This document shows, in pieces, positions 8,801 to 17,062 of a stretch of 64,000 bases of DNA. A model generated the notes under the pieces. It saw only the letters and a list, made by a program, of their open reading frames with translations. It ran no database searches and was not told where the DNA came from. Position 1 is the first letter of the stretch; every line of letters begins with the position of its first letter. The translations under genes were made by a program, and so were the position numbers. Origin of the DNA: Planctomycetaceae bacterium (GTDB lineage: Bacteria > Planctomycetota > Planctomycetia > Pirellulales > Lacipirellulaceae); NCBI GenBank assembly GCA_002702655.1, contig PABB01000080.1, positions 62,001 to 126,000 of the forward strand. The letters run 5' to 3'.

Positions 8801-9409
8801 CTCGTACCCGAACCCGGTGGGGCCGACGATGTTGAACGTTGCGCTGCTGAACTCCGGCTGCATCCAGGAGGAGTCGAAGAGGCTGTGGGTCGGCCGCCAC
8901 GCGCGGCCCGTGGCGCCGGTCGCCAGCAGCGTCTGCTGGACGCCGGTCGGCTGCATCGCCCGACCGTAGGTCACGTCTTCGTACTGCTGGGGGAACTCGG
9001 GGCTGAAGTGGTCGATGACCGTCAAGCTGGCGTCGGACAGGGCGAGATACTCTCCGCCGGCGCTCAGCGCGAAGCTAGCGTGCAGCTCGCCGTTGGGCAT
9101 GACCGTGTCTTTGCCCGAAGCGAAGACCACCATGTACCCGCCGGCGGGGAGTGAGGCGCCGGCAGGAAACGTCCAACGGTCGAGTTCGTCGGCGCGGTCG
9201 GTCAGGTGCAGGCCGCCCAAGTCAACGGGCGTGGCGCCGGAGTTGAAAATCTCGACCCAGTCGGACGAGTCGCCCTCGTAGTCGTTCAACAGGTTATCGT
9301 TGCTGGCGGCGAATTCCGTGATCCGCAGCGCCGAGGCGTCCAACAGCTGACGCGGCTCGAGCGTTTCGAGGCGGAGTTGCCGCGCGGCAGAGTGTGTTCG
9401 AGAGCGCAT
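5864..9409 (-). CDS. Large surface protein: LEPR motif, lamin-tail, CotH kinase-like and dockerin-like domains
   Basis: About 1,181 aa from ATG 9409, chosen because CAGGA lies just upstream; an in-frame ATG at 9454 would add 15 residues. The N-terminus has the planctomycete motif LETLEPRQLLDA, then a lamin-tail domain (LRITEFAASNDN...DWVEIFN), a jelly-roll region, a chitobiase-C-terminal-like segment (LYTTDGSTPEVD), a CotH-like domain (SYFLGDNQANN, FQFFMHDNEHSLGAG), a second chitobiase-like segment (IYYTTDGATDP) and one dockerin-like repeat (GDYDRSNAVTGADFLLWQR). CotH proteins in spore formers are atypical protein kinases. In planctomycetes such proteins are presumed extracellular, with unknown substrate. 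No PEP-CTERM tail is seen; the C-terminus is Ala/Arg rich. Confidence 0.8.
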   Translation of the reverse strand: MRSRTHSAARQLRLETLEPRQLLDASALRITEFAASNDNLLNDYEGDSSDWVEIFNSGATPVDLGGLHLTDRADELDRWTFPAGASLPAGGYMVVFASGKDTVMPNGELHASFALSAGGEYLALSDASLTVIDHFSPEFPQQYEDVTYGRAMQPTGVQQTLLATGATGRAWRPTHSLFDSSWMQPEFSSATFNIVGPTGFGYENSPGSTTNFVAEIATNVPSGSTSIYLRVPFTLASLAGVDRLTLRMMYDDGFVAYLNGVKVAEANAPDAPQWNSVAEGSQSDSLAEQFRDFDISTAVPHLQAGDNVLAIHALNRPGSSDMLSVPELVASGSTLVQPERIGFFEIATPGYGNEADTFGGYVADPTISLPHGFYDAPQVTTATTTTADALVLYTTDGSTPEVDAAMNPLNGTVATGPIAITGTTTLRARAFREGYKPSFVTTTTYIYVDDVVQQSPDGAAPAGWPSNNVNGQLLDYGVDPQILVLHGEQAVKDALLDIPSISITTDTANLFDPVTGIYVNALNRGRDWERPASVELINPDGTDGFTINAGLRIRGGYSRNDFNPKHAFRFYFRGDYGAARLEFPLFGDEGTDEFDVLDLRTAQNYSWSMDGDLENTFLREVFSRDAQRDLGQPYTRSRYYHLYLDGQYWGLYQTQERVEEFYGESYFGGDEDDYDVLKSGLGDVGGTELSAGNDIAWRQLFDYGEALADNPAANADLYWTMQGLNPDGTRNAALPVLLDVDNLVDYMSILILTGGYDTGISYFLGDNQANNWFGIYNRATADRGFQFFMHDNEHSLGAGFGNHGSVGIDRTGPFNNGNEDNYAQFNPQYLHQDLLESAEYRQRFIDRVQMHFFNDGALTPQANAARMLERYNQISTAIIAESARWGDAKVADPYNQGDWSREALWVIRRYFPARQAFVLSQLRSDGLYTTFDAPSFSQHGGVVSTGYELEVTAPQGVIYYTTDGATDPRDIGGGVNSSPAVQIYAGPLSLLTDTTVRARVRTAAGEWSGLVEADFTVIDHLQGDYDRSNAVTGADFLLWQRASGTTVAESFAGADGNGDLFVDAADLELWADRYGDTAPPAVAVDSLLAAAVSLAPQTVAVELAVEAELTGAADSEPATVTSSSVVAANTPPYAARRDLAFELLAADRRSSDQAARSAANGLADEELAPQVAAHFARRSRL

Positions 9410-9820
9410 AGGTGTCCTGAACGCGGCGAACCTGGCGGCTCGCGAAGAAATCATCGCCCAGAGGAAATGGGCCGTCGCAACGGCGGCGCGCTAGCAGACT
9501 GTTCCGGTCGCTCTGCGGCGAAAAGACGGGGGCTTCATCACTTCCTAGCGGCTATTCTAAACTGGCGAGACGGTTTTCGCCACGGATTCGCCCCTGCGGC
9601 GAGATCCAACCTCCACGGCGAGCGGGGGCGTAAGCCCCCTTTTCGGGTGGATCAACAGTGGGCTCACGCCACCTGCTCGTTGGTCATTTCTGTGTTGTGA
9701 ACAAGGTCGTCGCAGTTTTTCGCAGAACTTCCACGCTTTGGGCGTAAGATCGCCTCCGCGGCGGAAATCTCCATTCTTGGGCAGCCACAAGGGCCCGTCG
9801 CCAACTCTTTGCAGACTGCC
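9410..9820. other. Divergent intergenic region between the CotH protein and the sigma factor
   Basis: About 410 bp separate the two divergent starts. It holds the inverted repeat at 9619-9679. I see no tRNA, convincing promoter pair or conserved small ORF. A TTG codon at 9809 could extend the sigma factor by four residues. Confidence 0.5.
9619..9679. repeat. REP-like inverted repeat
   Basis: Two arms of about 20 bp (9619-9638 and 9660-9679) are imperfect reverse complements separated by about 21 bp. The left arm contains its own hairpin, GGGGGC/GCCCCC at 9624-9639 with a GTAA loop. The architecture resembles the element at 2533-2603 although the sequence differs. Confidence 0.55.
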
Positions 9821-10369
9821 ATGACCGCCAACGACGACCGCGTCCTGGAGTTCAGCGAGCTGCTGCAAGAGAGCCGAAGCCGCGTCTTTGGGCTGATTTA
9901 CGCGTTGGTGCTGAACATGGCCGACGCGGAGGATCTGTTTCAGCAGACCGCGGCCCTGCTGTGGGAGAAGTTTGACGAGTACGAGTCGGGCACGGACTTC
10001 GCCGCTTGGGCGTTGCGGGTAGCCCGGTTCAAGTCGGCCAATTTTGTCCGCGGGCGGCAGCGCGAGCGCCAGCGATTGTCGACCGGGGCAATTGACGAGT
10101 TGTTCGAGGCGACGGCCGCGACGCCCGACGTGGGCCAGGAAGAACGCCTGCAAGCGTTGCGCGGCTGCCTGGGCAAGCTGAAGGCCAGCGACCGCAAACT
10201 GGTGGAGCGGTGCTACGCCAGCGGCGCGGCGATTGGCGAAATTGCCGCGGGCGAGGGCAAGTCGGCCGGCGCAGTATACACCGCATTGCATCGCATCCGG
10301 CGGTCGCTGATGGAGTGCATCCGTCGGACGCTCGCCGGCGAGGAACACCCGGCCCCCAGCGGCGCCTGA
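9821..10369 (+). CDS. ECF-type RNA polymerase sigma factor
   Basis: A 182-aa sigma-70-family protein with region 2 (LNMADAEDLFQQTAALLWEK, the core-binding and -10-recognition helix) and region 4 with a helix-turn-helix (ASGAAIGEIAAGEGKSAGAV, then LHRIRRSLMECIRR). The size fits the minimal two-domain ECF class. It is followed after 75 bp by a FecR-domain membrane protein, the usual arrangement where the FecR protein controls the sigma factor. The likely regulon includes the PEP-CTERM, DUF1559 and glycan genes downstream, but this is inference. Confidence 0.88.
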   Translation: MTANDDRVLEFSELLQESRSRVFGLIYALVLNMADAEDLFQQTAALLWEKFDEYESGTDFAAWALRVARFKSANFVRGRQRERQRLSTGAIDELFEATAATPDVGQEERLQALRGCLGKLKASDRKLVERCYASGAAIGEIAAGEGKSAGAVYTALHRIRRSLMECIRRTLAGEEHPAPSGA

Positions 10370-10405
10370 CGGCGCCACGGTCCTGTTAAACGATCACCAA
10401 CCCCG

Positions 10406-10422
10406 CGGGGCGCCAGGCCCCG
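10406..10422. repeat. Short hairpin between sigma factor and FecR gene
   Basis: A 6-bp GC stem (CGGGGC/GCCCCG) with a 5-nt loop in the 75-bp gap. It has no T-tract, so it is probably another extragenic palindrome or an mRNA processing/attenuation structure. Confidence 0.4.
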
Positions 10423-10444
10423 TTCCCCGCGCCATCGAACGAGT

Positions 10445-11932
10445 ATGACTCCCCAACTCGACAAGTTGATCCAACGGATCATGCGAGACGGCGACGACGA
10501 ACAGGCGATGGCCGAGTTGAGCCAGTTGCTGCAGTCAAATCCGCAGGATCGGCGGGACTACCTCGACTACTGTCGCGTGCATTGCGACCTGGCGTACTTG
10601 TCGTCGGCGTTGGGCGCCGAGCAGCGCGCCCTGGACGCGCTGGCCAGCAAGACGTTGGGACCGGCGGCCGAGGGAGCGCAACCGCCACGGGGGCCGCACT
10701 CGCCGATGGCCAAATCGCGAGTGAAATGGGGGCTGCTGGCGCTGGCGGCCAGCATCGTGCTGGTTTTCGCCTGGCAGTTCATCGCCCCCAGCGACGTCGA
10801 TTCACAGGGCGACGCCCTGCTGGCCGACACTGGCTGGCGCGAGCCAACGATCGTGGCCAGCGTGGCCGCGGCGGACAACGTGACCTGGGTCGGCCAGGAG
10901 TACGCCGCGGGCGACGCGGTGCGATTGGGCGGACAGGTCAAGTTGGCTGGCGGCCTGCTGAAGCTGAACACGCCCTCGGGCGCCGAGTTGCTGCTGGAAG
11001 GGCCGTGCGACGTGAAGTTCGACGCGCCGCGCAGCGTCCAATTGCAGCGGGGCAAGCTCACGGCCCGACTGGCCGATTGGGCGACAGGCTACAGCGTCAG
11101 CACCGAATCGCTGCGGGTGCTCGATCTGGGGCGCGTGTTCGCCGTGATGGCCGACGGCCAAGGCAACGTGGAAGCGCACGCCCTGGAGGGCGACGTCCGC
11201 GTCCAGGCGCTTGCCGTGACCGACCGCACGCGTACCAGTTTCGTGCTGGGCGAAGGGCAGGCGGTGCGCGTCGAGCGGGCGTCGCAGGTTTCCCAGCGCG
11301 GCCCGGCCCAGCAGGACGAGTTCGTGCTGAGCAACGGCGAGTTCCGCCCGTTCCGCCCGATCGAATTGCACAACACGGGCCGCGGGTTGGAAGTGGGCGA
11401 CGAGGACCCGCACTGGCGGATCGTCGACGGGGCGGTCGGCGCCGGCTTCACCGGGCCGCAGTACGCGGTCGTTTGCGAGGCGGACGAACGCTACTTGCCC
11501 AACCACAAGCTGGTGTCGCAGTGGATGTCGGTCGCCCGCGACTTGCGTCCCGGCTGCCTGCCCAACTCGGTTTACACGTTCCGCACGGAGTTCGATCTGG
11601 CCGGCTACGACCTGGACACGGTTACCGTCCTGGCGGACATGATGGCGGACAACGGCGTCGCGGAGGTGCGGATCAACGGCCAGCCGGTCGAACTGGTCCC
11701 CTGGCGCGACAACGAGTTCATGCAGGAATTCCGGCAGTTCCGGCGGGCGGAAATCGTGGACGGCTTCGTGCCGGGAATCAACCAGATAGAAATCGACGTG
11801 CTCAACGGCATTTACGCGAATGAAAATAACCCCGACGCCCCGCCGACGCCCAATCCGATGTCGTTGCGGGTCGAGTGGCAGGCGTTTGGTTCGCCGCTGC
11901 CGCGCACGGTTGATAGCGAGACAGCGATCTGA
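10445..11932 (+). CDS. FecR-domain membrane protein, putative anti-sigma factor
   Basis: A 495-aa protein. Residues 1-60 form an acidic cytoplasmic helical region (LDKLIQRIMRDGDDEQAMAE) of the type that binds a sigma factor. A single membrane helix follows at about 93-113 (WGLLALAASIVLVFAWQFI). Residues about 130-290 are a FecR-like beta domain (LKLNTPSGAELLLEGPCDVK, VLDLGRVFAVMADGQGNVEA, VRVQALAV). Residues about 300-490 form a beta-rich domain resembling a galactose-binding jelly roll (YTFRTEFDLAGYDLDTVTV, VAEVRINGQPVEL, INQIEIDVLNG). It lies directly downstream of the ECF sigma gene. A role in sensing an extracellular ligand or envelope state and releasing the sigma factor is inferred from family and context. 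Confidence 0.75.
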   Translation: MTPQLDKLIQRIMRDGDDEQAMAELSQLLQSNPQDRRDYLDYCRVHCDLAYLSSALGAEQRALDALASKTLGPAAEGAQPPRGPHSPMAKSRVKWGLLALAASIVLVFAWQFIAPSDVDSQGDALLADTGWREPTIVASVAAADNVTWVGQEYAAGDAVRLGGQVKLAGGLLKLNTPSGAELLLEGPCDVKFDAPRSVQLQRGKLTARLADWATGYSVSTESLRVLDLGRVFAVMADGQGNVEAHALEGDVRVQALAVTDRTRTSFVLGEGQAVRVERASQVSQRGPAQQDEFVLSNGEFRPFRPIELHNTGRGLEVGDEDPHWRIVDGAVGAGFTGPQYAVVCEADERYLPNHKLVSQWMSVARDLRPGCLPNSVYTFRTEFDLAGYDLDTVTVLADMMADNGVAEVRINGQPVELVPWRDNEFMQEFRQFRRAEIVDGFVPGINQIEIDVLNGIYANENNPDAPPTPNPMSLRVEWQAFGSPLPRTVDSETAI

Positions 11933-12030
11933 GCGTCGGGCCGGCGGAGTTCCTTCCGCTGCGGCTCCGGGGCAACCGCTCAGATCGCATTTGATTATTC
12001 ACGACCCTTCCCTAGTTGCTCCTTCTTGAG

Positions 12031-12090
12031 CGGCGCGCTGGCGCGCCGTTGTTGGACTCTTCCTCACACGACGTTGGCCGGAAGCCGGCC
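12031..12090. repeat. Two hairpins in the leader of the giant PEP-CTERM gene
   Basis: There is an 8-bp GC stem at 12031-12048 (CGGCGCGC/GCGCGCCG, 2-nt loop) and a 6-bp stem at 12076-12090 (GGCCGG/CCGGCC, 3-nt loop). They lie between the FecR stop and the next start at 12120 and could partly terminate or stabilise the transcript. Confidence 0.45.
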
Positions 12091-12119
12091 CACCCAGGCA
12101 ACATTTAGGATTGCACCCC

Positions 12120-15100
12120 ATGAAAGCGACTTGGCATCAACGGACGGCTCTGTTGGCAACGATACTGACGATGCTGTTGGCGGGCGCCGCAACGGCGCAA
12201 ACGACGCTCTACTCCGACAGCTTCAGCGGCGGCGCCGTTCCGCTGAACGGCGTACTGGTCGAGGGCGGCTCGCTGCAGACCGGAGGCGTCATCTGGTCGG
12301 CCAACTCGGCGTTCCTGGCCAACGGCTCGATCAACGGCGCCAACGAGGGCAGCGCGATCCTGCCGTTCGCCCCGCAGATCAATGCGACCTACACGCTCAG
12401 CATGGACGTGAGCAACACCACTGACCGCTGGGTCGGTTTGGGGTTCAAGAGCAATGCGCTGGCCAACCCTGGCGCCAGCGATCTCAACGATCGCTTCTCG
12501 AATAACAACGGCGGCGTGTCCTGGATGCTGTACCGCGATCACGCGACCGACCCGACGCAGGACATCCAAATCTTCGGCGGCCTGGGAACTGGTAACGGCA
12601 TTGCCGACAACGACACGACGATCAACCATGCCGTGCCCAACACGCTGCAGATCGTGCTGGACACGACCGGCGACGGTTCGTCGTTCACGGCCGACTTCTT
12701 TCTCAACGGCTCGTCGATCTCTTCAGGTCCCCAGACGGTGCCGCTGGGGATTTCCAACATCCAATACGTGGGTCTGACGTTCGACAATGCGACGGCCACG
12801 CCGATTTCGTACGACAACTTCCTGCTGACCGAACTGATCACCGGCCCGACGCTTAACGAGTGGAACGTGGACGCGGACGGCGCGTTCGGCGTGGCGGGCA
12901 ACTGGACGATGGGCGCCCCCGCGGCCAATTCTGACGTGCTGTTCGGGACGATCATCACCGAGAATCGTACGATCACGCTGAACAACTCGGTGCAGTTGAA
13001 TCAGATTTCGTTCAACAACGCGGGGGACGGCGACTACTTCCTCGCGCCCGCGGCCAGTCAGACGGTCACGCTCACCGGCGACGCGGCCGTGTCGGTCACC
13101 GGGCGGCATTGGCTGCGGGCGGGCGTGGCCGGTTCGCAGGGACTGAACGTCTCGGGCGCGGGCGAGTTGGTGCTCGACGCGGCCAACACGTTCAGCGGCC
13201 CCTTGAACATCGCCGCGGCCAACGTGGCAATCGTGAACAACCAGGCCTTGCCTGCGGGCAACGCGGTGAACCTGACCGGCGGCGCGCGGCTGCAAATCTG
13301 GGGTCCGGACAACGGCTTCTTCACGGACAACGGCTCTGCGGGCTATTCCAGCGGTACGATTGGCAATGCGATCGACTTGGCTGACACCAGTGCCCTGACG
13401 ATCAACGACGGCGTCGATGCGACGATCACCGGCGTGATCAGCGGTACGGGCACGGTGGCGGTCAACAACGCCGACGTGACCTTCGCGGCGAGCAACTCCT
13501 ACTCCGGCGCCACGACCATCAGCGGCGGTACGGTCGACTTCAGCGGCGCCGGCTCGATCACCGCCTCCACGGCCTACAACCTGGGCAACGGGGCCGCGGT
13601 GCTGAAGATCGCCTCCAGCGGCCGGCTCAACGGCGCCGCGCCGATCAACTTCACCAGCGACGGCGGGGCGGTCGGCTCGGAGGCGCAGTTGGAATTGAGC
13701 GGCAATGTCGCGCTGTCCAACCCCGTCACGATCGCCCAACGGACCAGCGACGTGCCGGCCATTCGCAGCGTGAGCGGCAACAACACGCTGTCGGGCGGCA
13801 TTTCGGTGGGCACGGGCGGCGCGTCGGCGCGGGTGCAAAGCGACTCGGGGCTGCTGACGATCTCAGGCGGCATCACGTCGACCGCAGCGAATCGCAATTT
13901 CTACCTGCAGGGCGCCGGCAACGGCGTCGTCAGCGGAACGATTTCCGACGACGGAACCAACACGCTCAACCTGTTCAAGGCCGGCGCGGGGACGTGGACG
14001 CTCACCGCCGCGGCCAACACGCACTCGGGCAACACGACCATCGAGCAGGGCGAGTTGATTCTCAAGGCGGACACTCCCGGCGGGACCGAGAGCGAGCTGC
14101 TGAGCCCCGTGATCACGGTGCAGAACGGCGGCACGTTCGACGTGACCGACTTCAGCATGTACGCCCTGGAGGTCGGCCAGTCGCTGGCCGGCGGCGGCAC
14201 GATCCAGGCGCAATCGTTCGAGATCTACGACGACAACACGGTCACGCCGGGCGACAGCGTCGGTAGGCTGCGCATCGAAGGCAACGCGGCGCTGCTGGGC
14301 GGCGATGGCGGCGGCAACCTGAATTTCGAGCTGGGCAACACTGTCGCCGTTGGCGGCACGGAGAACGACTTGATCCAAGTGACCGGCAGCTTCACCGGCG
14401 CCTCGACGTCGATGAACGTGAACGTGACGCCGGTCGAAGGCTCCCTGGCCGCCGACACGTACGTGCTGATTTCCGCCGGCAGCGGCGCCGCGATCAACAC
14501 CAGCGGGCTCACGCCCCGCGTGGTTAGCAACACGGGCGCCGTCCTGACGCCGCGGCAGACGCTGATGGTCGGTTCGGCGACCGGTCAGGTCAATCTCACT
14601 GTCTCTGGCAGCGCCGCGGCGCTCACCTGGAACGCCGGCGGCGCGTCGGGCGATTGGAACACGACGACCGCCAACTGGACCGGCGGCGCGTCGACTTATC
14701 GCGACTTGGACAACGTCACCTTCGGTCCCGGCGGAGCGAAGCAGGTGGTGCTGGCCACGGAAGTGGCGCCCGGCTCGACCACGTTCAACCCCGGCGCCGC
14801 GACCTACGAGTTTAGCGGCACCGGCGGGATCACCGGCTACGGCGCCGTGGCGGTCAACTCCGGCACGGTCAAGCTGCTCAACGAGGGCAACAACTACCGC
14901 GGGGCGACGACCATCGCCAGCGGCGCCCGGTTGGAGTTCGCCGCCGCCCAAACCGGCACGATCACCTCGACCGGCGGCACGGTGGCCGTGAAGAACACCC
15001 TCGTGCAGACGTTGGTCGACGATTTCAGCGGCAACCTGTCGGCCTACAACAGCACGGTCATCCTCGACGTGAACGGCGGGGCGAGCAACGCGTTCCAGTG

Positions 15101-16133
15101 GCAAATTACCGACGGGACGCTCGAGCACGCGACGACCACGTACGACGACATCGAGCAGGCGGCGCTCACCCGCACCGACTTCAGCCTGGCCGTCGGCGAG
15201 GAACTGCGAGTCGACTACTCGCCCGACAACGACGGCTCGCAGGATATCGGCCTGTACGTCGGCGCCGGCACGCCGACCGCGGGCGTGCGGCAAGACTACG
15301 TGACCGTGTACATCCGCAACAACGGCGGCCAGGTGCTGTCGCGCGGGTTTGACGGCACGACCGAATTCCCGCTGGTCGCCGACGGCAACCCGCCGAACTT
15401 GGACGGCCTGTTCATTCGTCGGTTGAGTCAGGACACCTTCGAGACCGGCTACTACGAAGCCGGCACGCGCAACGTGCTGACCACCCGCACGATCACCAAC
15501 GGGAACGCCGCGGGGATCGGCAACTCGATCGGCTTCTACTCCGATGTGCGCGGCACGGGCGTGCGGGGCAACGTCGACAACCTGACGATCGGCCAAGGCA
15601 GTGCCAGTAACGTGCTGGCGATTGACGGCGATCTGGCGCTGACCGGCGGGGCGGTGGAGTTCGACGTGTCCAGCGCCGGGTTCACTTCGATTGACGTCGC
15701 GGGCGACGCGACGCTGTCGGGAACCACGGTGGCGATCAATTTGATCGACAGCTTCTCGCCGATCGAAGGCGCTGACTACGCCGTGCTGACGGTCGCCGGG
15801 GCCTACTCGGCGTCGTCGCTGAACTTCAGCCTGCCGGCGCTGACTGCCGGTTTGACTTGGGATACGTCGACCTTTGCGATCGACGGCATCCTCAGCGTGA
15901 TCGCCGCGGGCACGGCGGGCGATTTCAACGGCGACGGCAACGTCGACGGAACCGATTTCCTGCTCTGGCAACGCGACCCGGGCGTCGGCGCCCTGGCCGA
16001 TTGGCAGGCGAATTACGGCACGGTCGCCGCGGCCCCCTCGGCGGGCAATGTGCCCGAACCGGCCGCCGCGACGTTGTTGGCCTTGGCTTTGACGGGATGG
16101 GCCGCCACGGCGGTGCGTCGTCGCTCGCGTTGA
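12120..16133 (+). CDS. Giant PEP-CTERM protein with autotransporter-type beta-strand repeats
   Basis: 1,337 aa from ATG 12120. It has a signal peptide (ATILTMLLAGAATAQ), then a LamG-like region (FSGGAVPLNGVLVEGG, WVGLGFKSN). Several autotransporter-associated beta-strand repeats follow, recognisable from NSYSGATTISGGTVDFSGAG, NTHSGNTTIEQGELILK and NNYRGATTIASGARLEF. Next comes a module of about 190 aa from LVDDFSGNLSAYN to RGNVDNLTIG, then a dockerin-like repeat (GDFNGDGNVDGTDFLLWQR) and a PEP-CTERM tail (VPEPAAATLLALALTGWAAT plus RRRSR). Such proteins are exported and processed by an exosortase; none is in this window. The repeats predict a long right-handed beta-solenoid. Its function is unknown, presumably structural or adhesive at the surface. 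Confidence 0.85.
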   Translation: MKATWHQRTALLATILTMLLAGAATAQTTLYSDSFSGGAVPLNGVLVEGGSLQTGGVIWSANSAFLANGSINGANEGSAILPFAPQINATYTLSMDVSNTTDRWVGLGFKSNALANPGASDLNDRFSNNNGGVSWMLYRDHATDPTQDIQIFGGLGTGNGIADNDTTINHAVPNTLQIVLDTTGDGSSFTADFFLNGSSISSGPQTVPLGISNIQYVGLTFDNATATPISYDNFLLTELITGPTLNEWNVDADGAFGVAGNWTMGAPAANSDVLFGTIITENRTITLNNSVQLNQISFNNAGDGDYFLAPAASQTVTLTGDAAVSVTGRHWLRAGVAGSQGLNVSGAGELVLDAANTFSGPLNIAAANVAIVNNQALPAGNAVNLTGGARLQIWGPDNGFFTDNGSAGYSSGTIGNAIDLADTSALTINDGVDATITGVISGTGTVAVNNADVTFAASNSYSGATTISGGTVDFSGAGSITASTAYNLGNGAAVLKIASSGRLNGAAPINFTSDGGAVGSEAQLELSGNVALSNPVTIAQRTSDVPAIRSVSGNNTLSGGISVGTGGASARVQSDSGLLTISGGITSTAANRNFYLQGAGNGVVSGTISDDGTNTLNLFKAGAGTWTLTAAANTHSGNTTIEQGELILKADTPGGTESELLSPVITVQNGGTFDVTDFSMYALEVGQSLAGGGTIQAQSFEIYDDNTVTPGDSVGRLRIEGNAALLGGDGGGNLNFELGNTVAVGGTENDLIQVTGSFTGASTSMNVNVTPVEGSLAADTYVLISAGSGAAINTSGLTPRVVSNTGAVLTPRQTLMVGSATGQVNLTVSGSAAALTWNAGGASGDWNTTTANWTGGASTYRDLDNVTFGPGGAKQVVLATEVAPGSTTFNPGAATYEFSGTGGITGYGAVAVNSGTVKLLNEGNNYRGATTIASGARLEFAAAQTGTITSTGGTVAVKNTLVQTLVDDFSGNLSAYNSTVILDVNGGASNAFQWQITDGTLEHATTTYDDIEQAALTRTDFSLAVGEELRVDYSPDNDGSQDIGLYVGAGTPTAGVRQDYVTVYIRNNGGQVLSRGFDGTTEFPLVADGNPPNLDGLFIRRLSQDTFETGYYEAGTRNVLTTRTITNGNAAGIGNSIGFYSDVRGTGVRGNVDNLTIGQGSASNVLAIDGDLALTGGAVEFDVSSAGFTSIDVAGDATLSGTTVAINLIDSFSPIEGADYAVLTVAGAYSASSLNFSLPALTAGLTWDTSTFAIDGILSVIAAGTAGDFNGDGNVDGTDFLLWQRDPGVGALADWQANYGTVAAAPSAGNVPEPAAATLLALALTGWAATAVRRRSR

Positions 16134-16214
16134 GCGTCGCGCGCCGTAGCGGCTTAGTTTTTGTGGTTTTGTTTTGACTGAGAGTTTTTCCCTTTTCTCC
16201 TTTGGAGGCGACTC

Positions 16215-16934
16215 ATGAAGTTTGCATCACGATGGACAACCTCGCTGGCGGCGATCGTCGCGCTGGCGTTGGTCAACCAGGCCACCGCCGCGTTGATCGA
16301 CGACTTCAGCGATACCGACGTGTCGGAGTACACGGTCACCGCGATCCTGGACGCCAATGGCGGCGGCGCCAACACGGCCGTGTTGGGCAGCCCCAGCGGC
16401 GCGCTGCAGCTGGACACCACGGCTTACGACGGCATTGAGCAGTACGCAATCATCCGCGACGGGCTGAGTCTGGACGTGGGCAAGGAAGTGCAAGTCGACG
16501 TCGCGCACACCGGCGATTCGCAGGACATTGGCCTGTACGTCGGCGGCACGACCCCCGTGGCCGGCACCCGGCAGGACTACGTGGCGGTTTACCTGCGTAA
16601 CAACGGTCAGGTCTTCTCACGTGGATTTGACGGGACCGGCGAGTACGGCCTGAGCGGCGGCGCGTCGCCCGCCGTGGAGAGCCTGTTCATCGCGCGCACC
16701 GCCGCGAACACCTATGAGACGGGCTACTACGAAGGCGGCGTTCGCAACGTGATCGTCGAGCGCACACCCTCCTTCGCCAACGACGGCGACGTGGTCGGCT
16801 TCTACGCCGACGTGCGCGCCCTCGGCACGCTGGGCAACTGGGACAACCTGTCGATTGTCCCCGAGCCGGCCACGCTGCTGCTGACCGGGCTGGCCCTGGT
16901 CGGCGTCGCTGCGGCGCGTCGTCGCTCGTCGTGA
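16215..16934 (+). CDS. Small PEP-CTERM protein made of one shared beta module
   Basis: A 239-aa protein with a good ribosome-binding site (GGAGG at 16205-16209), a signal peptide ending NQATAA, one beta-rich module (LIDDFSDTDVSEYTV, DSQDIGLYVGGTTPVAGTRQ, ETGYYEGGVRNVIVE, LGNWDNLSIV) and a PEP-CTERM tail (VPEPATLLLTGLALVGVAAA, RRRSS). The module is clearly homologous to one inside the preceding giant protein and, more distantly, to one in the BNR_4 protein at 18663. It is probably a concanavalin/LamG-like fold, judged from the alternating beta pattern. Function is unknown; surface display is predicted from the tail. Confidence 0.82.
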   Translation: MKFASRWTTSLAAIVALALVNQATAALIDDFSDTDVSEYTVTAILDANGGGANTAVLGSPSGALQLDTTAYDGIEQYAIIRDGLSLDVGKEVQVDVAHTGDSQDIGLYVGGTTPVAGTRQDYVAVYLRNNGQVFSRGFDGTGEYGLSGGASPAVESLFIARTAANTYETGYYEGGVRNVIVERTPSFANDGDVVGFYADVRALGTLGNWDNLSIVPEPATLLLTGLALVGVAAARRRSS

Positions 16935-16957
16935 TTGATGGAAACGGTCCGCGCAAA

Positions 16958-16987
16958 GCCCGCGGGCGCACAATTGCGCCCGCGGGC
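16958..16987. repeat. Strong perfect hairpin between PEP-CTERM and DUF1559 genes
   Basis: A perfect 13-bp GC-rich stem (16958-16970 paired with 16975-16987) with a 4-nt CAAT loop. It lies 24 bp after the PEP-CTERM stop and 75 bp before the DUF1559 start. Without a T-run it is at most a weak intrinsic terminator. It could separate expression of the two genes. Confidence 0.55.
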
Positions 16988-17062
16988 TCGGCGGACGCCC
17001 CGCCGGGGTCGTACGCGATCCGGCTCAACTTACAGCGTCGTTTTGACACGGAACTCGTCGAC

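Noticed and set aside
9624..9645. GC hairpin followed by TTTT considered as an intrinsic terminator
   Set aside because: It lies between divergent starts with no gene ending there, and it is one arm of a larger inverted repeat.
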